Positions 14,301 through 25,700 of a stretch of 64,000 nt of DNA are shown here, one piece after another. The stretch's first letter is position 1, and every line of letters begins with the position of its first letter. A program made the translations under genes and the position numbers. The notes beneath the pieces are model-generated. The model was not told the DNA's origin. It ran no database searches and worked only from the letters and a program-made list of their open reading frames with translations. Origin of the DNA: Lethocerus indicus (taxonomy: Eukaryota > Arthropoda > Insecta > Hemiptera > Belostomatidae); the NCBI GenBank assembly GCA_019843655.1, contig JACDQD010000003.1:11162925-11226924 (forward strand). Reading direction: 5' to 3'.

Positions 14301-16303
14301 AAAAATAAGAATAACGTATGAAATTTTCATCCCTATAATTCCAAGTGAATTCGGGGAAATTGTCTGATAGTTTAATAGCAGGGCCGAACGTTTTAATCTA
14401 CAGAAAAATATTCCATATTTTGTTTCACAACTGAATATTGAATAACGTCATCACCTTTCGGGCTGGTCTGGTCCAGGTATCCATCCGGGCATCTTCTTCC
14501 CGGACCGGTGACGTTTCCGTCAAAATGGGCCGTCTGAGGTGTTGCGCGGACCGACCCCGCCGGGTAATGAGATTCAGGTAAGACCCCGGCGACAGATGCG
14601 CCCTGTCCTACAGACCGTAGCTTTTTCTCGCTCTCTTTTCGCACAATCGGGGCGTAATCCGCGCCCCCGGGCTTTCACGGATTGTGGAATCGCGCCCTCG
14701 CCGCCTAACGAGGGCCGGCTACTGAACGGTCGTGTCCGACCATTCATTGTCCCCCAGCCGCCGAATAATCCCCAGGGGGGGGTTTCTGTTTGTATTTTCA
14801 ACTGGATGTTTCCATCAAAACGATTACAAATCGAGAGATCTCCGCCAGTAATTTCATGTAGTGAGGCTTTATTAATACCGCTATTTTTATGTTCGATGAT
14901 CACAATATCTCGTTCTACAAAATGGAAATGAATTATGAGTTGAAACTAATTTTCAATTATTAATTTTTTGTAAGAAAACGGTAAAACTAGAAAATACCAG
15001 GCGGGTAAAGTGGAATGTGAAGAGAGCGCGAGAAATGGAATTGGCCTCTAGGGTTGGGCCCTAGATTGTTGATGGTTGCTGATTTTTGGGGTAGATGTCA
15101 GAAAACATCTCCATTTCTAGGCGGGGTATCGCCGGCGACCTCTTTCACACTCTCCCATAGACAGCTAATCTTCCCATTATGCTCCGTCACCTGGCGAACC
15201 CCCGGCTCCCGTTCCCCTCACGCTCCTCCTATCTCGGTCGCACTCATTGTCACCAGTCGTGATCGGTAAAGGACAGAGATACTGGCTAGTAGGACTGAGC
15301 GAGGGGAGTGCCTGGCCACAAACAAGTAGCCGTCTCGGAATCTCCGGACGTGACAGTTGATCGAAACCCATCGGTTGGGGCCTTCCACTGTCCTTCCCCC
15401 AAACATATTTGGCTTTCCCCTTACGGTTTCTGTAGGATATGCAGACTCAATTATTTTGCCGTTAGAGCAATATATTATAATAACATTTTCGCTAATATTG
15501 TAGAATATTGAATTTTTATGCTGTGCCTCAGCAGCCTCAGGGACTGGGTTTGCGCGGTGGATACGATTGAATTCCGCTGAAGACGGGCATCTTCCTGTGT
15601 GTCTTTAGCCTTTCCTTTTGAGCATTAATTCAAGTAAGATCCATCAGGACCTGTCACAGAAATGTTTAGCACAAGAATGAGCACGTAACATTGGTTGGTG
15701 TGTTGCATCTTCACCTACAAGAGCATGGGACCGTTTCGTCACGGGTGGAACATCTGTCGTCTGCGTGGGGCCCGACAAACCTGGAATAAACAATTTTGTT
15801 TACCGGGCACTTTGCTCGATATTCATGAGTCTCTGGGAATTCCACTATGAATTATGTAATTTTTAAGTGTTTCGTTAAATATTGTCATAAAGACTTATAA
15901 GTATTGCGCAATTTTGATTAAATTATTAGCTATTCGAAAATGCGTTGCTCTATAAAGACGCGATTTTGATAGCTACGAAGAATCTCCCTACGAGAAGCAA
16001 CTCGAGGTTCACGTTTTTCGGAGACTCGAATGTCGGACAGAGAGAGAGAAAACCTGAATGGGGCCTTGGGCGGGTGTAAGACGGAAGACGGGATCAATTA
16101 CAGACGAGTGGTCACATTTTGCGGGAGCGTTAGACGAAATCCGGTGAGTCTCGTTATAACAACGAGTCAGGTAGTCCTCCGGGTATAGCCCGAGTATTGG
16201 TTTAAGCACATCGGGGCCCTCTGTGCCATTCATACCAGGCGCTAGCCCATGATAAATCCAACCGACAGATGCGCCCCCTATCTTGCCCTCCCCACCGCCC
16301 CTC

Positions 16304-16382
16304 ACTCTCTCTCTCTCTCTCTACAGCGCCCGTCCTTTCATTCATTCATTCATTCATCCCCGGCTCTCTCTCTCTCTCTCTC
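16304..16382. repeat. Compound microsatellite: (CT)n, (TTCA)n, (CT)n
   Basis: A CT run at 16304-16322 is followed by five TTCA units at about 16337-16357 and a second CT run at about 16363-16382. Confidence 0.9.
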
Positions 16383-18818
16383 GTCCTCTCTTCGTCCCAC
16401 GTATATGAATAACTAACGACGCCCTTTCCCGGTAATCTCCTCCCGGTTAAGGGTTAATCCTGATCGACAATCAGTCGGGATGGGTTTCCACAATTCGGGC
16501 CTTATTCTCCGGCAGCAATTTCTGAAAGCAGATTTCGTGTCCGCCCCCCAGCGGCACGGGGTGCCGACCATTCAAGATGAATCCGGCTGTCCGGGATTTG
16601 GAATATTATTGGAAAACGGGTCGGGCCGGCTGATAATATTTGGCAGCGGGTCCTTAAATCTAATAAAGCAATCAATCGTTCCCGTCTTTCCTCTTATGCC
16701 GGGATTTCTGATTTATTAAGTTCTGCCGGGAACGCGTGATTTATTAACGTGAGCCCTTCATTATATGGCTGAAATAATATCGATTTTATACAAGTAGAAA
16801 ATCCAGACTAATATAAATTATTTATATTTATAAGTACTGTTCATTTTCGGCATATACAAGTACGTTAGATTTTAAAATTCTTATAGTCAAAAATTATAAC
16901 AAAAGTCTTTTTTCGGCACGGTTTTCGTACCGGTAGGCGGAGGTAATAGTAATAGCGGCATACTTGTAGCAAGGCGTTACCTGTCGGTGAGCAAGTGAAC
17001 TTGACTCACCTGTCACCTGATTCAACTTAGTTCATACCACCCTTCGCCCGAGAGCGCTACCTACGAGCTCACCATAGCCGCCTTGATCGATCACCTGATC
17101 CTTATAACAATTTTTTCATTAACATATTTGACTCGACCAAGCCGCAGAGAAATTATTATAGAATAAGGTTGGGTCAGAACATTGTGCTCGCCTTCCTGGG
17201 CGAAAATATGTTTCGAATTTAATCGGGCTGCAATAAGGAAGGCGAAAATCCTGGAAAAGCTTAAACGATAACTAATTACCCGTTGCGGGGAGTCGAAATT
17301 TGTGCGCTTCTGCAAGTGTATTGATCTGTGCTCGAATTGATGATCCATTCTCTGTGCATTTGGATTCGGAGGGGGGATAGATAAATGTACGTGGGAAATG
17401 GAGTCGCAGAGAAGTGGTTTCGGTAAGGCCGGGAGGCGGGGATCAATTAAGAGCCACGCGTCGGCTCCTCCCAGCATCGCTCACTCCCAGACATCTCCCT
17501 TTCATTGCTGCTTCCCTCTTCCCATCGGAAAGTATAAAGGAAAATAAATAAGTATATATATATCATCATTAGTAAGGTAATGTTGCTGTATACAGCGCCC
17601 TATTTTATTTAGTCCTAATTGAGATAAAACTTAAGAAAAATGTTAATCCAAGACTAAAGATTAGTGAAGTCGAAATTATAACTAGCCTAAAGAAAGCAAT
17701 TCTATTCTTTCCATTTTGTTCTGTTAATTCATAAATATTTGTTATTTACAGTTCCTAAATATTATTATAATCAGGATAGTATTTATTAGAGTTTAATAAA
17801 TTCGACTTTAGTCTTGTGCAATCCTAGTCCATGCCTCAGGATATAAATATTATTATGTAATAATAATACAAATCATTTAGTTAAGGGAAAAATTATAGGT
17901 TATATTCACTTTGAAATAACTAACGGCTTTGATTTATTACAACTTATGTATGTTTTATCATTTGTATGCCATAAATATTTCTAATGGTCGAACATTTCTT
18001 ATACGTTCAATGGAATTTATTCGGCGACTTGAATGTGATCGTACAGTATGTACAATTAGTTAATTCTTGGATCTTCCAAAGAGTCGGCGGTCTGAAATTG
18101 TTCCTCTCGGCCCCCTTCGCCCCGACTGAATTGAATTTATTGCCAGACCGAGTCAATCCGAATCCTCAATCACCGCCCCCGTGTCGCTCCCCCTGCCCGC
18201 CCCTTCCTCCACACTCTCGCCCATCTAACTCTCTTCACTAATGGCGCATGTGTGTTTCATTCACGGGCCTTATTAATGACCCTCTGAGGGGCCCCTGCCC
18301 GTGTACGCGCCCCTCCTCTCTATCAAGTAAAAACTTGCCGCGGGCGGCAAGAATGAATTCAGAGCTGAGATTCGCGATTCATTGACTCCCGTCCGATTTC
18401 TCCGGCCTAATACAGACCGAGTCATTAACGGCGCCCAATGAACGCGGTTTGGTCCAATTTAATGAACTGGTTAAATCTGGATGTCCGACGACGTAAGGGC
18501 CTCAATTAAAATTGATTCAATGAATTCTACGTAAATCAATGGATATCAATCCAAAGAATGATAACTTTAATTCAATTTTGATTACAATGCGTTGTAAAAC
18601 AAAACGATTGGACGAAATGAAAAGCTCGGTTGAATGAAACTTTATATCGATATCGGTATTTACTTAAATGGCTCAATTGTAGTGCATGACTTTGCTATTA
18701 CTCGAATCACGTCTTAACACAAATCGGACAATGTTAACTGTATCCGGGGTAAATTGAATTGAGGTTAACATAACTGTTTTATTTTATTTATTCACTCTGA
18801 ATTTAACTTTTTCGACAG

Positions 18819-18944
18819 GTCCGCGTGGCCGGCAACAGAGGCTATTTGGACGGAACTCTCGAGTTCGGCAACTGGTTGAAACACGTGAGGTCCAGCTCAC
18901 AGCCCGAAGTAGCCAACCTGAAAGCTTTCCTTTCGTCCGGCCAG
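18819..18944 (+). CDS. ham: hamlet (MECOM/PRDM16 orthologue), exon A: middle of the PR domain
   Basis: This 126 bp exon has phase 0 at both ends and encodes 42 residues. A pyrimidine-rich acceptor (ttcgacag) precedes it and a GTCTGT donor follows. The peptide includes a GNWLKHVR core and ends SSGQ. It aligns with the PR-domain stretch of MECOM/PRDM16 around their SWLKYIR motif and continues directly into the next exon (VYYETAKEV). PR domains are SET-related; mammalian MECOM and PRDM16 have been reported to methylate histone H3, and activity of the insect protein cannot be judged here. The peptide opens with VRVAG, in mid-domain, so the coding exon(s) for the N-terminus are missing from this window. 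Residue numbers in the following exons count from the first residue of this one. Confidence 0.93.
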
Positions 18945-19034
18945 GTCTGTCTTATTTTCCTAACAATATTTATTAAATTAAATTTTAAATCGTTTAACAG
19001 TATTTTAGAAAGTGTGTAAACAATAAATACCATA

Positions 19035-19399
19035 AGTACCATACTTAATGCTCCCTGGTATGTTTCTAACCGAACAATCCATAATGACCTCAACATACCG
19101 ACAGTCGACGAAGTCGCAAAATCACGCTTCCTTAAATTCCATTCCCCCCTCTCTCCACATCCAATTCCACTCGTTCAGTCCCTTTCCTCCTTTACCCATC
19201 CATTATCTCCCCCGCGTCGGCTCAAACGCCACTGGGCCAGAGATCTTCTTAGTCCGAAGCCGTAAACTGCACTTGTGAAAAAAGTGCCATCATTGGGTGG
19301 TCTCTTTTATCTAGATATTCACGTGAAAAGAAAACACTCAACATTTGTACCAATAACTTTATGTAGTTGATTGTACAAAAATAAAAAGGATAAAAAAAA
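19035..19399 (+). mobile_element. Jockey-type non-LTR retrotransposon, 5'-truncated 3' fragment
   Basis: The + strand starts inside the reverse transcriptase C-terminal region, reading LNAPWYVSNRTI near 19045. It goes on through a sequence shared with copies at 29617, 33441 and 59747, and ends in TTGATTGTACAAAAATAAA and an A-rich tail. Frameshifts break the frame after about 30 codons, so the copy is dead. It is the shortest of the four copies. No clear target-site duplication was found. Confidence 0.8.
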
Positions 19400-20313
19400 C
19401 GTTATGGTATATATGTCTATATTTAAAAATATAGCCAGAATTCGTTTGGGTTCGCGGCAAGGAAACAGTCCAGACCACAATAGCGAAGACGAATGTCCGA
19501 GTATTCAATTATCGATCGCTATAAATCGTGTCCTGTAGGCAATAAAACAATTTGGGCGCCCTTCCACTCACTCCCTCTGTTTCAAATAGGCTTTTAATGG
19601 ACGGTGTAATTATGTTGAAGGTTTTGAAAGGGCGAGCGCCCCGGAGCGAGCGGCAAGAGGAAAGCCAAGGGGTTGTTTATGTCGGTTAGTAGTCGGGGCG
19701 GCTTCCTCCCTAAAACCCCCCACCCCAGAGGTTCGGTAATAAATCATGCGAGCAGGAGCGGCGGTAGTAGGAAGCGTGATTATCACAGGCGTGTGCCGCC
19801 TCTAATGGAGTTTTATTTCTATCCACCGCTTTTTTTTCACCTCCGTCCGGCACTTCCCATTTTCATTAACGGCTTAAATGGACGAACGGACACGCGTAGG
19901 ACACACATATTATGTAGGGGTTTTTTTTTGTCTCCAAGAAAATCGCTTCCGATTTACGCCCAGTGAGAATTCGTTGAGAGGGGGACCTCATACAAACTCT
20001 CGCTTGCACGTCTCGTTTAGTTGTTACAGCGCATTGAGACTGAAAAATTGGGCAATATCATTTTAATATTTAGAAAAAAATCATCTACATTTCGAATCTA
20101 AACGCAAGGCGGAAGCCCTAAGGGGTTTTCTGGTTCGTTTCTTATAATTATTGTTATAAACATTGATAATTCAAATACCATCAATGGAAATTTTCGTTGT
20201 TAAAAATCTATCAACAACCAACTACTCCCTTTCCAACTACCTAGTCCTAGGATATCGATATGTTTCAATATTAAAGCTTTAATCCACCATTTCTGCTAGC
20301 ACGAAGCAATTAA

Positions 20314-20878
20314 CTCGTTCGCTAGCAGGGTCTTCTGGAGAAAATATCCACCATAGCCCAAACTTTTTTTCGTGATTGTATGAAATCAATTGGAATAGAT
20401 TTTACCTATGTGTATTTAGAACAGTCCAAAAAAATAAAATAAGTATTCTTTTAAACTGACACAAATATGTGACGCTGGGCTATAGATAAAAACTAAACGC
20501 CGTAGCCCACGTATATGTGTCACATTAAATTAGAAGAAATTGATTATAAGCCAAAAGAAATATAAATACAATTTATCAATATGAAATTCATTTTATTTTG
20601 TACGATCTTTTCCTTTTTAAACTTAACTTATTGCCTGTTAATTTCACTAACCCTGCTAAACCGACCTATTCAACTGTGACAATAATCTAATGCGAGAGCA
20701 GACCAAGTACAGACTTCATACATTTTACAGTTTTAGAACTTAGCAATTTTGTTCAATACTCAACATGTTCAAATATGCCTTTGTAAATTGTGCAAAAATA
20801 TCTGTCCCATTTGTGTGACGTTGGGCTGTGGTAAAAAAAAGCCGTGTCACATATATGTGACGGTTGGTAGCGAACGAG
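20314..20878. mobile_element. Candidate MITE with TTAA-type target site (piggyBac-like?)
   Basis: The left end reads CTCGTTCGCTAGCA and the right end is its near inverse, giving CTCGTTCGCTACCA when read inward. The left end is preceded by TTAA (20310-20313) and the right end is followed by TTGA (20879-20882), as expected for a TTAA duplication with one mutated copy. Subterminal sequence also repeats: a TGTGACG..TGGGCT block occurs near 20468 and near 20815, and GTGTCACAT-like words lie close to both. There is no transposase. TTAA targeting suggests a piggyBac-type parent, but this is inferred from the target site and TIRs alone. Confidence 0.5.
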
Positions 20879-22606
20879 TTGACTTCGTTCGGACATCCTC
20901 AATTTTTTGGGCATTACGTTAGTAATCGGAAGTCATTTTGACTAATGACCGTCCAATGAATGTTTCAATGAAAGTTTCCGTCGCCGATGGAGGCCGGGGT
21001 CCGTTAAAAGGTACGTGTAGATAGATCGATAGCTTCTCGAAATTGATCGCGTGATGCGGATAATGTATTATAAGGGGTAATGATACATTTATCCCGGTTG
21101 CGCGCATCAATTATAGCAGAGGGCGGGCGGGTTATATAAAACTCGGGCGAGATAAAAACTTGGCCGGCATTAAAACTGGCCGGCCCAGATAGCCGATCTC
21201 CAGCGAATCCTCACCGCTCTTTAGGGCCGAGTTAATCGTTGGCGTGCAGTCCGCTTATTTGGCGCCCGTGCGTGCCCCAGCACCCAGCGCCCACAGCCCA
21301 ACAATCGCTGCCACCGTCTCTTCTCCACTTCCACTCCATTTCCCTCCCGATAACAATTCTTCCTCATCCACTCTCACTGAATTGTAATCTGCAACATTGC
21401 TTTTCTTTTCGAACAATAAATGAATACTTCAGGACTGTTTGGACTGCACGAGGACTGGAGTTGTATATAAAAAATATATAATCAATGTTATGCGGAGCAC
21501 CGGTCGCATTACTTCCTCATTCTTTCCACATCTCGTCTAACCCGTTTATTCCCAGACACGATTAATGCTTTTTAAAATATTCATATTTCAACTCCGATTC
21601 TATTATATTTATGTTGTCTCTATTTCGCGTTCTACTATCAACCGGTTTTGCCAATTCCTTCCCTGCCGACTTTGCAATTCATATAGCAGTTTACATAGTA
21701 ATCGGCGGCCCTCTAATTTTCACCAATCTTTTCCTTTGTCGGAGCTCATTCCGGGACTGTCCGGACTTTATAACTCTGTTCGTAATATCGGACTTCCTTT
21801 CTGGCCCCTACGATCGCCTTTAAATTGTTCTTCTCCCCTCCTGTATTAATCCTCGCTAATACCCTCTTTCCCGGCTTTGGGAAATGATCAATCGCTTATT
21901 TTCATTATATGTCCTCCTGTCATGCCACTCGCCGATTCGTTCCGGGCGATAAAATCCCGGACCCCGGCCCCGCTAATACACTCGCGATACCATCGAACGC
22001 CAAACATCGCTTACCGCTTCTCTCCGCCTGTTAATCTGAATCGGATAGGAAGCGGATTTGATTTTGTTATTTTTTCCATCATTCGACGATAGATTCGTCC
22101 GGGAATAATAAAATATTGGGGGAATTACGCGACAGGATTATGTGAAATTTGTAAAAAGTGGTTATGACAGCTAGATGACGAGACTATTAAAGCCAATTTT
22201 TTAAAAGAAGAATTTTTGATACCCTACTTGCATTCTTCCAGTTAAACAAGTTCTATCTTAATCAGGTATATCGGATTATTGAGAGGGAAATTCCTTCTGG
22301 AATTAATGCGAATGGGTATTTTTTAGATGTCCACCAGAGAAATCCAATTTTATTGTTTTGACCATTCATAGTGTCTTTGATGCCGACACTCGTGCAGATT
22401 AATTGATCATCGGCCAGAAAAATTCTTGCGGAAACTGATATGCGAATAAATCCTTACGGATTGTTTGGGCCTCGTTAAAACTGTTGTTCGAGACTAACAA
22501 TACGATTTTGTCCTTTTCGGTGGAAAACTTTCAACATTTCATTTGCCGAGACAATATTTTGTTTTGTCACATGCTGTGTAATCTAAGAATGGCGGTCTGT
22601 TTTCAG

Positions 22607-22724
22607 GTCTATTACGAGACGGCGAAAGAGGTTGGCGCCGGCGAGGAGCTGATTTTGGGCCCCAGGGAGCCGCTCAGGCCGGACCACCACGATATGGCCG
22701 AAGACAGGAGCGACAGAGAATCAG
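22607..22724 (+). CDS. ham: hamlet exon B: C-terminal end of the PR domain
   Basis: This 118 bp exon starts in phase 0 after acceptor ttttcag and ends after the first base of a codon, before donor GTTAGT. It encodes residues 43-81 of the visible protein. VYYETAKEV followed by GAGEELILG matches the closing PR-domain strand of MECOM/PRDM16 (IYYKVIKDI followed by PGEELLV). The exon then runs into a charged stretch (DHHDMAEDRSDRES). Its phase fits the exon at 39700 exactly: G plus CT gives alanine. Confidence 0.94.
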
Positions 22725-25700
22725 GTTAGTCCAGTTTTATCTGCTTTTAAATATGTATATATGGAAAGTTGAAAATTTATAGTTGAAAAACTACGATAGA
22801 TATTGAAATATTCGTACTTCTGGACATCGAGAAATATTATAGGAATGCTGAATACTCGCGCGTGAGGAACTTGAACACAATTTTACTTCATAACATTAAG
22901 GGTTTTTAAAGCATTTTTATTATAAACCTCCATTAAAAGTTTGCAACGGAATTATTTTCGGGCTCATCGCGGGTAATTAAAATTTAATAAATCGCTTAAA
23001 TATCCTCTGACGTTAGTTAATGTTGGCATTCCTAGCCTGTTGAGATGCGTTTCGACATGTGCATATTTTACCACCGTCGTATTTCACCACTTTCTTCGCC
23101 AATCCTCCCTGCCCTATCCAGTTAATAATAACGGAATCCGAACAATTAACGCCGAGAGAGCGAGAGTGAGCGGGAGTGGAGTTGTTAGTTAATAAAGCAG
23201 ACCAGTTTAGTAGACAGTAACACCGAGTGGAACAATGACTCTCGGGGGGCTACCCCAGGAGTTAATCACTGACGGCATATTGCCTTTATGTCGCCCGGCT
23301 CCCACTTTTAATTAAGAGAGCCAATGAGAGAGCTCCTTCCCGGCTCCGCTCCATCTCGCTCCCTTTCATCGCCCCATAAATTCCTCTCCCTTCCGCCATA
23401 TCTCTGTCTCCAACCGGTTCAGTCCGCGTTCCCCAGATTTCAGTCATTTTACGCGCCCTCCCACCTCATACACCGCATCCGACTTGAAAGTACAAATACC
23501 CAGATCCCACCGATAATTTGAATCACGCGCGACACTCTCTATAATTTGAAAGTTAGAGAAAAAATTGTCAACATTTATATCCGATAAAGAAATGCACGCT
23601 TATCCAATAAGAGGTTGCACTCTGTACGCTTTCCTCTTGCTGAACAATGTTATCCAACTCCGTTTTTATCCTGGCAATCTTATCCTTTTGTACAATATAT
23701 CATCAGTGTATTTTTAGACCACTCCAGACTTCCTACTCGCGCCCCTTATCAAATTCTATGTTTCTTTTGAAATTTATTGTCGTATTTTCCTCAGTCATTA
23801 TACTTCTATCTCCCTCTGTCTCGGTCCCCTCCCCTTCCGTTCTTCTCGCGATAGCGCCGATCGTCCTCTGTGTTATCTTTGTCAACGGTCATATAATTTG
23901 CGTTCCCTGGGCTCTTTGTGCCACAAACTCCTTGTAAGTCATCTGTCCTTTGGCGACTTGTTAGCGCTACAAGCACCACATTCAATATCACTTCAGGCAT
24001 CTTTCCTCCATGCTGTACGCACTTATTTCCTCTCTGATTTCGCCAAATTTTCCTCGTAGCTATCTACAGCTCTATTGTCCGTACTAGTTTATATTATCTC
24101 TTTTTCTAAATGTTTACGTTTCTATTATACTACGTTTGTACTATATGATATGCGTATATATACTATGCTCTTCGGCCATTGTACTAGTTGAGTTCGCTAC
24201 TAATTTTCTGAATGTCGATAAATGTGTACTCGATGTAGCGTAGGCAATACAGTCAAATATCCGGCTCACGTTCTCAAATCTGCTTAGCCGAAGGGGGGAA
24301 CTTTTTTCGGTATCCATCTTAAATGGCCAGGATTAATAAAAAGAGTAAAAAGTATAAAATATTTCTCGGAAACGAATTACCATATTTACGAAAGTGCCAG
24401 ATGTTTGCGCTGCTCGTTAGCGATCCTTCTTACTTCGGGGTCTGGGCGGATATCTCCGCCAACTGTGGCCCCTATCTCATCTCCCCGGGTTACTAATTGT
24501 GGCGTTAATTGTTTTTAATTAAACAAAGCGCAGACTGCGCTTCGAGATGAGAGTACCGAGGGGTAGCCGAAAACAATAAAGATGTCTTAAGTTTTTATTC
24601 CGACGGGGTTTCTCCCAGGGCCCCGCTAACATTAAACAGCCGGTCGAGTCCCCCGCCACTAAATCTGTTCTGTTCCTATTTCAAATAGTCCTATCCTTAC
24701 CATGGGGGTGAACCATTGTGTAACTATGGATTGTTATATGTCACTGACACAATTAAGTCCGCTTTATGAGGGAATACTTTTTCGGGGGATTCAGTTTTTA
24801 GCTCTTAGCGAAAGTAATTCGCACTCGGGCCGCTATCTCGAAATTATTTTGGTCCATTCTGGAACTGTGAAAAACAATTAATCGTTAGGGCCACGAAATG
24901 AAATGATATACTCACACATTAAACGTACGTCAATGGATGGGATAACCGTGGAGGAAGTTGGCCCCGAGATAGAGAGATAAGTCGAATTATTTTATCACGC
25001 TTCTCTCTGTCGACCCAGACTCTCTCATCGCCGCTTGATTAAGAAAAACTTCATGTCGGGGTTTTTTAAATTCTAATAGCGCTTCGTGGGAATCCAAAGA
25101 TAAGCATTCGCCGTACGAATTGTCTTTATCAGGGGTGATCCCCTCAGGAGGTTTATTTTTCATTACTTATGTCATTAACGAGAATATGGTAGTGCTGCTG
25201 AATCGAAGATAGTTAGCGTGTTTTATAACCTATTGGAATATTCAATAGACTCCGAAATAATAACCTGAACATAGATCGGATACGCAATGAGATGATCACC
25301 ATCGGCTACCACCGGAAAGAATACCGGTCTAAACCTTGAGTGGACGTCATACTGGTTGAAAGTTAACTGGTGCATAGACCTCTCGAAGTTATATTATTAA
25401 ATGGCATTGTCCCGCCAGGATTGACTCCTGAGTATTTTAAACCTTAAAAAAAAATCACCACCGCCAATACAGGCACATGCCTCATGAATACACATTGTTC
25501 GATGGTTGAGGTATTAATTACGGTTAACCGGACACGGTTTCGTATCGAATAGCGGTCCGGTCTCTCCGGGAGTCAATAGCTCGTGTCGGGGTTTTTAATC
25601 CTTCCATCCATCCCCCTCCCCGCCATTGTGCCGTACTCACGGCATTGTCAGCTGCCCCCGGACGCGTATGCAAACCCGCGCCGCGCCGCCAGACAAAAGC

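Larger units (their letters stand above)
1..18818. other. Non-coding DNA upstream of the first visible ham exon
   Basis: No exon, RNA gene or recognisable transposon ORF is supported here. Open frames are short, mutually overlapping and similar to no family I recognise. Composition is uneven: GC-rich and purine- or pyrimidine-rich patches (about 2100-2480, 3180-3340, 4680-5000, 6110-6300) alternate with AT-rich stretches rich in TAATTA-like words. The first visible ham exon opens inside the PR domain, so an upstream coding exon must exist. I looked for one ending in a Trp-Glu-like codon pair before a donor and found no credible candidate. The stretch is therefore probably a long ham intron or its 5' flank. 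Regulatory elements are likely, but none can be pinned down from one sequence. Confidence 0.6.
18945..22606 (+). other. ham: ham intron (3.66 kb) holding a Jockey fragment and a MITE
   Basis: Donor GTCTGT is at 18945 and acceptor tgttttcag ends at 22606. The intron carries a 5'-truncated Jockey-type tail at 19035-19399 and a TIR-bounded element at about 20314-20878. No further exon is needed, because exons A and B join in phase 0 with continuous PR-domain homology. Confidence 0.85.

Noticed and set aside
14539..14580. Possible upstream ham exon ending at a GTAAGA donor after GAGATTCAG
   Set aside because: The open frames before it encode no PR-domain-like residues, and no suitable acceptor is in phase.
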